From assembly GCF_032854445.1 (NCBI RefSeq), contig NC_088307.1, positions 13,094,017-13,158,016 of the forward strand: a stretch of 64,000 nt of DNA, given 5' to 3'. The notes beneath the pieces were generated by a model that was not told the origin of the DNA, ran no database searches, and was given only the letters and a program-made list of their open reading frames with translations. This DNA is from Liolophura sinensis. Lineage: Eukaryota > Mollusca > Polyplacophora > Chitonida > Chitonidae. Shown piece by piece: positions 45,610 to 57,389 of this stretch (positions within the stretch are counted from its first letter, which is position 1; the number at the start of each line of letters is the position of its first letter). The translations under genes were made by a program, and so were the position numbers.

Positions 45610-48600
45610 GTGAACCATTTGTGCTCTATAGTCATTCGGATCATGGTTACATGGCCTATCTGGAACCACCTATGAATTACATCAACGTTACAGTGATACA
45701 GAGACCGACTTTTATGTCTGGTCAAGTTATGTTTGTGTGTATCTTGACGAAATTGCTGGAGACCTGAATTTGTTACTAACAAAGGAGAAATCGGTTAATT
45801 GTAGAAGTAGCAACTACCTGTAACCAGACTCACATTTTATGTCGTTTTTATGGGAAATCTATGGGAAACATGAGGGAAACATGTGGGAAACATGAGCGCA
45901 GACATGTGGTTTTGTTTGTATAGATAAGAATATCAAATAAACAAACTATGCAAAAATTTTTCTGAACAGAATATCTGGCTGAGTTTCCTGTCTTGGTTAT
46001 AATGTGAGCAGTTCATTTGCGCTTTTCGCTGTTCTCTAAAAACGTTGTTTTTCTTTCCAAATGTCGCCTCAAATGCATGAATGTCTTTGGACTCAGTGGG
46101 AGTAGATGGGCCTTCGCTGCAATTGTCAGCCAAATAACGTCGATCGGAAATTCCAGAACTTCGCTATGTGTTCGAATGCAGCTGAAGCCGCTTTGTGAGT
46201 GTCTTTTTAGTTGAGGAGGGCTATCATGTTCCTGTGAACTGACAGTGATGCCGTTGGCAAAGTTATTTATCGAATTACTTACACATTTTGTAACTTTTGA
46301 TCTTAGAATTAAGTCAAAATTTTAAGTCAATTTAAAATTGTTGTTTGATATATTGGAGAGATCCAGCTCTCGATGTTCAACACCATCTATGCCTTGATTT
46401 ACAGAACCATATTTTCACAGCCATGCGTTGGTGATGTACTGTCCTTCATTAAAAATGTTCTTCTCGCCCCAATCAGACTCCCCTTTACAAAAGTCCACTG
46501 GCACCTTATTTATTGACACTGACAAGACAATCTGACGTCGGAATGTAGCAGTTCTGGCAAGCACTGTTTTGATGTTACATCCAGGAAGGATCTCCGAACC
46601 CTAGATGCATATGTTCCATATGTATAGGTCCATCTCGTTAAATAACGAAATCGGCGCCGCAACAACGAAACAGACGATCCATTATTGGCAAGCAAATTCC
46701 TGGCAGCTGTATCATTGGCTCTTCTGAACACGTTCACATGTACAGAGAAACACAAGACAGTAGAAATCTAGCCATAGCAGAAGACAAATTTTCTCACAGG
46801 AATATAGCGGGTAAATAGACAGACCAAGTGAGTTTTTCAGCAAACTGATGTGCATATGAGATTCGACAATACCTAAATCAAATTAATACATAGCCAGTCC
46901 ATAAGCTGAGCTATTTCCGCACGTTTTACAACCATTGTCACCGACTTCTCTGTGATAATTCCCAGAAAATCTCAGTCGAACTAAAAAATAAAGTGTGTTT
47001 TGATCTCCTCGCCATGTGACATCATGTCTCATCTTGGCAGGTCAGTCAGGTGAATTTGACATTTTATAAAAGACATACCAGGTTGGTGGTTTGATAGGCA
47101 TAACAAAGTGCCAGCTGCATGTAGTGGTATGGCATGGAACCGCGCGAAAGTTAGGGGATACATATTTTTCTGGTTGAAATTGATAAATTTACTATGTAAT
47201 TATTAAGGAAAGTCAATGCGTTCATGTTACCTTAAGCGTGTATAGCTTGGGGCACATGCGCTGCCGGGAATATGTATATCCACGTCTTGTGTAGAAGGGA
47301 GGTAAGTCTTTGTTGATTTCTACAGAACAAATGCAGTAAAATTATCTCCCTTATTTCTTATTCACACGTTTATTTATTCAAAGATTTATTCATTTCGCAT
47401 CCAGGTTTTTGTTCACATTAGACATGCGGTTCTACATGTACCTCGTCTCGATAACAAGTACCAGTTCAGACATCTACTTATGTGTATACACTCACCCAAT
47501 AGCCAATGTAAAATTTTCACTTGAAGAAGTTGCATGGACCTCAGTATGCTGTATTCAGATTCGTGCTGTCGTAATACAGTTCAGTGGTTTTATATTGGAA
47601 GCGGAAGAGTATTGAAAAGTCGTTGTCCAAGAATGGGATTGAACCAGCGCCACGTCATGTAAGACCATACGAGATAGCATCAAAGGGCCAATAAGGTGCC
47701 GTGAACATAGGAAGCAGAGGGAAATCATTACACTCGGACACTAACCGCTGGATGGACGAAAAGGAAATGAAATTGAACAGCATTTACCCATTTCTTTGAC
47801 CGTTGTTTTGACTGTGGAGGAAACCTGAACTGTGGGTTAAATCACAGACATTTGGCAAGTTACTGGCAAAGTTTCTCACGTATGACATGCAGATATGTAC
47901 ACTACATTTGTGGAAAATAAGTTGTTAGTAACGAGCATTAGAACGGGTAAAACTGCCTCGCATGCGTCGTCGATAATGGTCTTCTAGGCCCCATGTATTG
48001 TCAGAAGGTGGAAATCCACAATTAACATGTAACTGGTACCGGCATAACATGAGGATTGTACCGGAAGCCATATTTAACCTTCAAATGTGACATACCCACC
48101 CGCCTTTACACTGGAAAAAATAATGACATAATAATAGAAAGTCCGTTGTCTGAGTGAGACTAGGATGTATGTTGCCAGTGAAGCAGATACCTCTGTTAAA
48201 TATAGCACACATATTCTATTACTTCAATATAAATATTCTATTAGATTAACATATTATGTTGAATATGACAGAATATTGAATACATTCTAGCATCACTCAG
48301 CTATTAGATTTTCTGTTAAAATTACCAGATTAATATGACGAAGGAATGGTACGTTATTCTAGACTCGGATTTTAAAAGTGTGTAAGTTGTTACCATGTAA
48401 GCATTTATACATGAACACATGAAAGATTTAACTCATGTAAACGAACAAAAGATCGGATTTCACCGTCTACATGTGACCAATTATCAACTATCACTCTGTC
48501 CTTACATCTCCGGTTTTACCGTTAATGCCGTAGTCTTTTTTATACTCTGTTATCACATATGGTAGAGTCCATACTTCAAAGTGTGAGTAATTTGCTATCA

Positions 48601-49450
48601 ATTTCTTTAGTCAGAGCTCTTCTGCATACAGATCGGACAAATAAAATTAAGTAAAGCCAATAATAACTTTGCGTTAAACTTCTTTTACTGAAGACCAATC
48701 AATTAAATCTGTGTTCATTTGAAACAGAAGCTGGAATGACAATGAAAAACCAAGCAGAGTGAATATATTAGGCTTACTGCTATTGTGCTGTCCACATCAC
48801 ACGAGGGTATAAAAGTCCCGATGGTTTCGACCTTAGTTAGGTCAAGCCCGAAAAATCGTCCACATTATACCGTTTTGGGATGTTGATCCAGCGCGTTGTT
48901 TTGCGAAGCATTCCCATCATGTACTTTGCGTAACGACCATGAGAACAGAAAATGAAGGAATATATGTCACCAAAGCGACTGCGGTAGTCACAGCGTTGCG
49001 ACAGCTTTCTAGAACGGATCAACCGAATACGTGATAATTCACTCCTTTTGTCAAAGCCGCAGATAAAAGTCTTTCCAGCTTTTACATATACCGTGTTTAT
49101 GGTTTGTGCAACTTGTTGTTGTGAAGAAAGTATTAATAGCCGCAGTTTCGTACTGAGTTATGAATTTATGCTATGGATACCATGCATTCGTCATTAGCCT
49201 ACCGCTACCCCCACTTCTTCCTGCCTACCCCGCTTCCACATTCCCCCACCCACTCACATAACACCTGAATACGCAGTCCTCAAATAAGTAGATCGAGCAC
49301 TATCCCACAAGGAGAAGAGCTACACGAAGTTTTCACTTTGTATTTTGTTTAAGCTTGGTGGGTCAAGAACACTTAGCATCGTTGAGTATAGGTTTAAATC
49401 TCTGTTTTTCCAATCTACCTCGCTTGTGCCCCACTGCGTCATATGGCTCC
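45610..49450. other. No supported gene; degenerate SINE-like patches
   Basis: I see no exon I can defend here. Around 47,620-47,900 are SINE-like remains: a gggattgaaccagcg block (B-box complement) and gaggaaacctgaactgtggg followed by ttactggcaaagtttctcac. Similar remains occur at about 49,965-50,000 (aaaccaccgacttttggcaa). Short frames at 45,933-46,214 and 46,510-46,755 have no recognised domain. Confidence 0.45.
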
Positions 49451-49458
49451 AGTATAAA

Positions 49459-51300
49459 CTATATGTAATTGCTTGGCAAAGCTTCCAGAAAGTTGTAGAG
49501 GATCTGGTGGAACATCCGGGTCTTAGAGATATAAAAGGCATGTCCTGCATCTGGTATCATGTATGCGTATTTATTGCCCATGTACGAAAGTTCCGTTATA
49601 CCGGAGAGGCCAATGTCAAGGTCGTTTTCTCCGTAAATCGCTAATGTGGGAATCTGCAATGATAACAACAGCAGCACATTGACTTCTTTATGTAATGAGC
49701 TTTTATGTGAACGTCTATCTCACTTATTTCTATTTCGTCATATCACGGATTACGATATTTAATTAGCAAATCAGCGTCGATTCTATATAATTCTACATTC
49801 TATAGAATATATAATCGTTTTTTTTTGTGAAGTTCGGTCTTCGTGAGTAGCCAGCTGAGGAAATTCATCTTCCTTGTTGTATTCGACTAGATGTGACATC
49901 TGCATTTAAAATGGATTGTTGATTTTTGTCGAATGTTTAACTCAGGACTTTATCACTTTTTATAGGGAATAAACCACCGACTTTTGGCAAGGTAATGACG
50001 AATTTTTCCAAATATGCACAGCACACTGGTGGAACAAAAATGGTCTTCAACACCCCCAAAAACAGCAAGAGCAGTAGGAATCTACAAATTCAACGCGCAA
50101 TCATGGGTTTGAACTGATATACGTTATGTGTCCTGTATGACATTTGAAAGAAAAGCTCCTTAACCACACCTCCACGGCTACTTCTCCAATTAAAAAAAAA
50201 AGATTAAAAACCACAACGTACCTTAAAATCTCTGTACTGCTGTATATTTTTCTATTGAGAGGACCATATGAATAACCTGCTCAAGAAATTTATAACCCTT
50301 ACCTGTCCTAAGCTTATTCGGCAAAATTTGGTATCTATATTTTGAAGAAATAATCAATAAATCAGCCAAGAAATCATTCAACCATTTGAACGACGTACCA
50401 TGAAGTTTTTGTACTGCTGTCTGGAGAACTCTGCGGTGAAAACAGGCGCCAGAGTAACCAGGGCTGTGATATGAGGAGGTTCAGCGCGGAACACAAAGGG
50501 CAAGGCGTAACTTCCGCTCATCGACGGTGTCACAAGAACGGGCCAGTTCAAACCGAACTCAGGGATCAGGTCGCGGACAAACTCCACCCGGTCAGTCACC
50601 TCGACACGCGGGGAACGACCAAAACCTGGATAAAATAGAAAGCCCAGATGCTATACGAGTAGTTAAGACACGTGTGATCACGGTGCTTTTCAGCGATGTC
50701 GCATCCCGATCGATTGCTTGATTGATGTTTAGCTTGCAAACATTCATTGCGGAACATGTGAAGACGTTGGCATCGACATTTCACAATATTTAACATGTAT
50801 CATTTGAACACTTGTAAAATAGTGACATTTTGACATTTTGTAACCTTAAATGTGACTTACTTCTGTGCAAATTAAAAACGAATGTGTACAGAAACGCGTA
50901 TGACTACCTTATTAAAACTGTAATGTTACAACGTAAATTTACGAATGTTGAATCCATCATTTTGACCGTGGTATTTGATGTAATTTAATACTCATGCCAA
51001 ATTAATATTTAAAATGTTTACACTCACTTTTTACAGCAGATGACATGTGGTATAATTTTAACACGCGGAAATTCGCAATATTTTAACATTTGTATTTTCA
51101 GTGAGTGACTTGGTCTGCTAACCTGGTATATCGACGGCGACCACCCGGTACCCTAGGGCAGATAAGAGGTTCATGGTACCCAGATCTTCCCAAGTCTTAG
51201 AACTGAATCTGGCCCCGTGGAAGAGAAGAATGTCCTGCTTGCTGTCAGTCTCATTGTCATACTCTAGCGGCACTGTTTCCCTCACGTACACCCAGTGTTG
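49459..51300 (-). CDS. ABHD14: ABHD14-like alpha/beta hydrolase, three 3' exons
   Basis: On the minus strand, exon 51,123-51,300 encodes QHWVYVRETVPLEYDNETDS through DILLFHGARFSSKTWEDLG and VVAVDIPG. Exon 50,399-50,625 encodes GFGRSPRVEVTDRVEFVRDL through VLVTPSMSGSYALPFVF. Exon 49,459-49,653 encodes IPTLAIYGENDLDIG through DAGHAFYISK to a stop after LPSNYI. Phases match (1, then 0) and all sites are GT-AG. The oxyanion motif LFHGxRFSS, nucleophile elbow SMSG, acid GENDxD and DAGH histidine match ABHD14A/B, small cytosolic or membrane-tethered hydrolases; human ABHD14B acts as a lysine deacetylase. The start exon is not identified; about 200 residues are visible, close to a complete ABHD14B. 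The frame is intact, making this the least damaged gene here. Confidence 0.9.
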
Positions 51301-51479
51301 CTGAAAGAAAAGACATGGAAAAACCTAATTTTTTCTTATTGTCATAATATGTTTCAAAATTACTCCGAAAACTGAGGAAAAACTTCATTTTTGACTCATT
51401 CATTATTTTGACACGTTTACTAAGCCGTATCACGCAAAGAGGAGCAGTCAACAGTTTTCAGTGATGTCGGAAGGACGTA

Positions 51480-52440
51480 AGATGTGTTCTAGACGAATGA
51501 TTGAAATCAGTATTCAAATCGTGTACCATTCTAGAACATCAGTTGTAGATAATAAAATATATATCTCAGTTGCGCTTTGATTGCAACTGTTCATTTATAC
51601 AATGTGGCGATCTAATTCAACACGATGAACATCCGGCCGCTAGCCCCAGGTTATGGGGAATTAGACATAATCGTGAAGCAGAACCCCAGAGATTTTGGAC
51701 GGTTTGTTCACATTTACTCACAAACGAATTATACTCATTGTAAAACTTGAGAAGAATCTTTGAATGGGGGCGTTTGATGGAATAACCTTGACACACAAGG
51801 TTTTGCAGAAATAACTTGTGACGTTGATTTAAATCGTCACAGAACACGCAAGATCTAACAGATGCTACAAGGCGAGATATATAAAGACCACATGCAAGAC
51901 CCTTCGGTATATTGCTGTCCAAGTAAGGATAATTTACAATGTCAAAATTGAAGCTATCCCCCTTGTCGTAAAGTCTGCGGTAGAGGAAAACGTTTTGGTC
52001 TTTGAACAAATACTGGGCCAGGTAAGATGTACCATCCAGAGAGTCCGTGGTTTCCTTTAAATCCAGCGAAGGCAAGTAAATATCTTTCACAGTCTTTATA
52101 TGGATTGTTTAAAGACAGAATATCATCAGTGTACCGTTTAGTGAATGAGAAAGATCAGACCTGGCGAAAATTACTCCGTTTGTGCATGCAGTTGTATTTA
52201 TATGAGAACAGGTATAGGTCTGTCAAAAGGGGGGCAATATACACATCGGAATACCTATACCGTTGATATACGGTTTGAATATCACATTGATGGCAATAAT
52301 GAGAAGTTCAAGCAACTCATTGCGCGTGGAAACCTTCCATGAATGGTAACCTTTGTATGTAGTGGGACTGAAGAAGGGTTTGTTGCGTCGGACGTTAATA
52401 GAGAGGTGACCAGTTTTATTAAACACCGAAACTATTAGCG
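51480..52440 (-). mobile_element. Retroelement reverse transcriptase, 3' part
   Basis: On the minus strand, a 157-codon frame (51,617-52,090) encodes the region after the polymerase core (YDKGDSFNFDIVNYPYLDSN and ISRLVASVRSC). Just upstream are remains of the core, with a TDDILSLNNP block at the catalytic YxDD position and a GIGIPM block. Such sequences are widespread in aquatic invertebrates. I cannot say whether it is Penelope-like or a LINE. Only the 3' part is present, and it is broken a few times. A related 3' end occurs at 55,330-55,470. It lies 5' of the ABHD14-like exons in the same orientation. Confidence 0.7.
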
Positions 52441-53615
52441 ACGAAATTCTATCTGTTTAGTTCGTGTGAGGAAAATGGAGAATGAAAATGTGAAATTAAA
52501 AAAACCCACTGAGGAATTCTGCTAAGATAGAGCTTAACTCAACTACATAACATTACTTAAGGCATAGTAATAGCCTTACTACATGTAGTTTTACTTGAGA
52601 CACAACATGTATGGTAATTTTTAAGACTTTTAGTATGTTTATTTAAGCATGGTCTGTATAAACTTACAAAATTATATTTTTTGTGAAGCTCTGAAACCAG
52701 CCTATTCAGTGTAGCTTTGTCCCCAAAATCAAAACCGATGAATAAATTGCACTGAAAATACCTCTTCTGTGAGCAAAAAGGTTGTAAAATTAGGGAAGAT
52801 GGAATATATGAAATATAGCTTAGCTGAGCTGCATGACTTTGCCCAAAACACAGCATATTTGTTGGGAATATTATGCACGTTCCTAACAAAAGAGATTTGT
52901 TGACAGATATAGGTTGGAATTTATAACTCAAGGGTAAATTAATTGGCAATAAAAGACGGCGTTAATGTAAGTGAGCTAATGGCCTAATGCCTGAAATTAA
53001 CCACTCTAAGGAAATTTTTATGCACATCAGAATTTCACGAGATGTCTGTGCTTTTTGTTTGTCGATAAATTTGTTCTTTCAAAAGTGAAGTAGTGAAAAA
53101 AAAAACAAGCTTAAAAGCTTGTACTGAATCTCTCAATAATAAACTGACTATTTTGAGAAAGGATTACTAAAAGGGTACGATTTTAAATTGAGAACATGGA
53201 CTAGAATGGACACGATCGAGAATATAATTCTAATCTGTCTTAAAACATATCATTCTTTGCTTACGAGCACAACTACATCTAGGGCTACAGGAAAATAGTG
53301 ACATGCTATAGAAAAACGAATGAGCACACCACCTCGACCGACTGATTTTAGGCACACATGTTTCGAATGTCACTGGAGCCTAGAAATACAGTTAACAAAA
53401 AGAGGATATAAACGTCAATGGAAACACCCACTGACATGAATTTAAATTCAAAACTGTCTTATTTACTCTTTTCACTGAGAATTTAGTTTTGAACTGGAGT
53501 TTTTTTTAATATAATGCTAAAGATTTGAACGCTACATCTGCAGTCTTTTTAAATAGTCATGTCGTGGCGAGAGTATACTATAACCAGGAAACAGTTAAAA
53601 CACATGGAAAGGAAA
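52441..53615. other. No supported gene
   Basis: AT-rich. A 130-codon minus-strand frame (52,557-52,949) has no recognised domain and could be retroelement 5' sequence or chance. Confidence 0.4.
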
Positions 53616-53619
53616 ACGT

Positions 53620-55125
53620 GTTTTCGTGTTTGAATCCCGCCGTTGTAGACACGACTGTGGCTGTAAGTTAGGAGGTTTGATAAACGTGTTTGAATCCCGC
53701 CGTTGTTGACACGACTGTGGCTGTAAGTTAGGCGGTTTGATGAACGTGTTTGAATCCCGCCGTTGTTGACACAACTGTGGCTGTAAGTTAGGAGGCTTGA
53801 TGAACGTGTTTGAATCCCGCCGTTGTTGACACGACTGTGGCTGTAAGTTAGGAGGTTTGATGAACGTGTTTGAATCCCGCCGTTGTTGACACGACCGTGG
53901 CTGTAAGTTAGGAGGTTTGATGAACGTGTTTGAATCCCGCCGTTGTTGACACAACTGTGGCTGTAAGTTAGGAAGTTTGGTGATCGTGTTTGAATCCCGC
54001 CGTTGTAGACACGACCGTGGCTGTAAGTTAGGAGGTTTGATGAACGTGTTTGAATCCCGCCGTTGTTGACACGACTTTGGCTGTAAGTTAGGAGGTTTGG
54101 TGATCGTGTTTGAATCCCGCCGTTGTTGACACAACTTTGGCTGTAAGTTAGGAGGTTTGGTGATCGTGTTTGAATCCCGCCTTTGTAGACACGACCGTGG
54201 CTGTAAGTTAGGAGGTTTGATGAACGTGTTTGAATCCCGCCGTTGTTGATATGACTGTGGCTGTAAGTTAGGAAGTTTGATGAACGTGTTTGAATCCCGC
54301 CATTATTGGTACGACTGTGGCTGTAAGTTAGGAGGTTGGATGAACGTGTTTGAATCCCGCCGTTGTTGACACGACCGTGGCTGTAAGTTAGGAGGTTTGA
54401 TGAACGTGTTTGAATCCCGCCGTTGTTGACACGACTGTGGCTGTAAGTTAGGCGGTTTGATGAACGTGTTTGAATCCCGCCGTTGTTAACACAACTGTGA
54501 CTGTAAGTTAGGAAGTTTGGTGATCGTGTTTGAATCCCGCCGTTGTTGACACGACTGTGGCTGTAAGTTAGGCGGTTTGATGAACGTGTTTGAATCCCGC
54601 CGTTTGTTGACACAACTGTGGCTGTAAGTTAGGAGGTTTGATGAACGTGTTTGAATCCCGCCGTTGTTGACACGACTGTGGCTGTAAGTTAGGCGGTTTG
54701 ATGAACGTGTTTGAATCCCGCCGTTGTTGACACGACCGTGGCTGTAAGTTAGGAGGTTTGATGAACGTGTTTGAATCCCGCCGTTGTTGACACGACTGTG
54801 GCTGTAAGTTAGGCGGTTTGATGAACGTGTTTGAATCCCGCCGTTGTTGACACGACCGTGGCTGTAAGTTAGGAGGTTTGATGAACGTGTTTGAATCCCG
54901 CCATCATTGATACGACTGTGGCTGTAAGTTTGGCGGTTTGATGAACGTGTTTGAATCCCGCCATTATTGACACAACTGTGGTTGTAAGTTAGGAGGTTTG
55001 ATGAACGTGTTTGAATCCCGCCATCATTGATACGGCTGTGGCTGTAAGTTAGGTGGTTTGATGAACGTGTTTGAATCCCGTCGTTGTTGACACAACTGTG
55101 GTTGTAAGTTAGGAGGTTTGATGAA
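53620..55125. repeat. 60-bp satellite, 25 units
   Basis: Twenty-five head-to-tail 60-bp units of the type cgtgtttgaatcccgccgtt, gttgacacgactgtggctgt and aagttaggaggtttgatgaa. Copies differ at a few positions, in recurrent variant classes (acgac/acaac, ggcggt/ggaggt, tgaac/tgatc). One extra T near 54,604 shifts the phase. The period is a multiple of three and stop-free in two minus-strand frames, giving long frames of 20-residue repeats (NNGGIQTRSSNLLTYSHSRV). These are repeat artefacts unless transcripts show otherwise. The left edge is sharp. The right edge decays at about 55,125. Confidence 0.96.
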
Positions 55126-55329
55126 TTTGACATACTAAACTGACATACTATACGTCCAAACAGACACTCGTATACCAGTCGAAATTTACTTTCGGGACCA
55201 ATAATCATTGGTCAACACAAACCGCAAAGGTACAAAGAAAGTATATACAGTACGAAAATAGGACGGAGTCATGCGAAGAGAAGCTGTTAAGATTTTTCAA
55301 TGATTATGAAAAGACCCAACGAATGTTAT

Positions 55330-55470
55330 ATATAGGAGAATGATTGAAATCATTATGGTGTAGCATGCTAGTTTATAAGTTGCCGATTATCCAGATATAT
55401 ATAAGCTGCACCTGGATTGCCACTGTTCATATATCCAACGTTGCGATCTAATTCAAGACGATGAATACAC
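55330..55470 (-). mobile_element. Second 3' end of the retroelement family
   Basis: Matches 51,480-51,640 with changes: gaatgattgaaatca, ctgttcatat, gcgatctaattcaagacgat. No reverse transcriptase is recognisable beside it. The satellite lies between the two copies. Confidence 0.6.
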
Positions 55471-55699
55471 AGGCTCTAGTCCCGGCTCAAGCAAAGGACT
55501 GGGGCAAAAACGTGAACAGGCTCTCGGGCATATATTCTTCGCTTTAATTAAAACTATTGACTCCAATTGAATCTGAAGTAAAGTATAAGTATTCGGACTG
55601 ATGTGTGTGAACTCTTTTTCTAAATGTGCACCTCTCAATAAAGTGCACATTGAAGGCATATCCACAGTCAAGATATGATTTTTCCTCAAGCACCTCCAC

Positions 55700-57025
55700 A
55701 GTACATGGGATTCTAATTAACACGTTACGTGTGTTACATAAAAGCTTCTGAAATACATTTTTTATGTTATTTTCTTTGCTGCTGTAGAACGCACCTTGTC
55801 AAACGTTCATATATTTGTCTTAGTCATTCATGCTTGGGGTTATGTAGCTGTTGATTTCCTTCTCTTGAGGAACGGGTGTTTGTTTTATTTGTCAATTTTA
55901 TTTTAAGGTTGCGCTTTAGGCTGTGCTGTGGCATTCATCTTGATTAATACGACAGCTTGCCCATTAGGCAAGCGACAAATTAAATTTGAGAGTGATCTGG
56001 TGTCAGATCTCGAAGATAAGATGAGCTGCGAATTCCTGAGCAAATTCACACGTAAACAAATGAACAAGGACCCAACCTTTGAGGGAAGGCTTATACAACT
56101 GTCACTATATAAAAACTGTACATCTCCATTTCAATTATTATTAAAAGGCTTTTTTTTTAATCAGGTTAATGACATCATTATTTTACATACCCAAAAAATC
56201 TGATGCTGTTTTTGACGAAATAGGTTCTGATTAAATAGACATTATGAAAAAACATCTCTTTTTGCTTTGAATTTCAAAGTTATGTAGTGAGATGATAAAT
56301 GTTCAGAAATATTGGGCTTTAATATTCTGCTCTATGCTGGAGTCCAGTTATATCATTTTCGTGTGTAACGTTTCCTTCTATTGTTATATATTTCGCAGTG
56401 CCTGTATTTTCGAAACGTATTTTAGTAAGCTACATGTATTCTTGTACAAAACAACTAAGACCTGATAAAAAAACAGGTAATGACTATGCTGAATTTACCC
56501 TATTCAAATTATCGTTACTGGAAATGTTTTGGTATCAAGCGTTAAAACACTGTGATATATTAAAGAGTACCTAAAAGCGATAAATGTAATAAAATTGTCA
56601 AAAATTATCATTTCAAATATTTCAAGTTTTGCAAATAGGTACATTTTTATAATCAGGATGCAAAAACACATTTCCGCCAATAGCATTTTCGTGGATTGTT
56701 TTGGAATCCCTACTGAGGCAATATGGCTTTTTTATTACATTATTATTGAAGACTACTAATATCGATATTAAATACCAAGATAAAATTATGTTCTCCAATT
56801 TTAAGTGATGTTTAACAGTTATCAGCATGCAGCTTTTTTTTTCAAATACAGCTTTTTCTTGACACCCAGTTGAATGCCCGTAGATCAGTGATAACAAGAT
56901 TTCGTTCCTACAGACTTGACATTTTTTGTGTTATATACTTATCACGTATAATTCAACGCTAGAGCTGCCAAAGGTAGGTGGTTTACGCCCGGTACTCTCA
57001 TTTCTTCTGGCAACAATGAAATCTA
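55700..57025. other. One unidentified plus-strand frame
   Basis: The frame at 55,928-56,203 (MAFILINTTACPLGKRQIKF and FESDLVSDLEDKMSCEFL) is preceded by an acceptor-like tttaag at about 55,905 and could be an exon. I recognise no family, and there is no donor or partner exon. The rest of the interval is AT-rich non-coding. Confidence 0.25.
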
Positions 57026-57385
57026 CCGACCCGGATAGCACAGTCGCTAGAGCGTCCGCTTCGGGAGCTGTAGATCCATGATCAATCCTGGGCCGAGTCA
57101 CGCCAATGACTTTAAAAGAGAAAGTTGTGGCTTCCTCGCTTGGCGTTCAGCATGGAGGGGATAGTGCAACGACTGGTTGACCCGTGTCAGTATAATGGCT
57201 TCGGGCGGGGCGTCTTACTTGCCTTCGGTAAGTCGTTTCAGTGAAGCAGCACTAGATAAAAGAGCGGTGGAAATCCGTCCTGCAACAAGGAGGTACATTA
57301 CATACACCCAAAAGGATTCCTTCGTCGTCAGATGACTGAAAACTTGTTGAGCACGACGCTAAACCCCAATCACTTACTCACTCAA
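57026..57385 (+). mobile_element. SINE family B, full length
   Basis: Head (cacagtcgctagagcgtccg, then gatccatgatcaatcctggg), stem (gagaaagttgtggcttcctc), core (ggtaagtcgtttcagtgaag) and tail (cgacgctaaaccccaatcac, ttactcactc). Full structure with moderate divergence. Confidence 0.93.
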
Positions 57386-57389
57386 ATCA

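Noticed and set aside
46510-46755. 81-residue minus-strand frame
   Set aside because: No recognised family and no partner exons.
53620-55125. CRISPR array
   Set aside because: Units are uniform 60-bp satellite copies with no repeat/spacer alternation, and the setting is a eukaryotic genome.
53549-55208. 354- and 240-codon minus-strand frames
   Set aside because: Pure 60-bp satellite translation. Two frames are open at once, and the break between them is one inserted base in a satellite unit.
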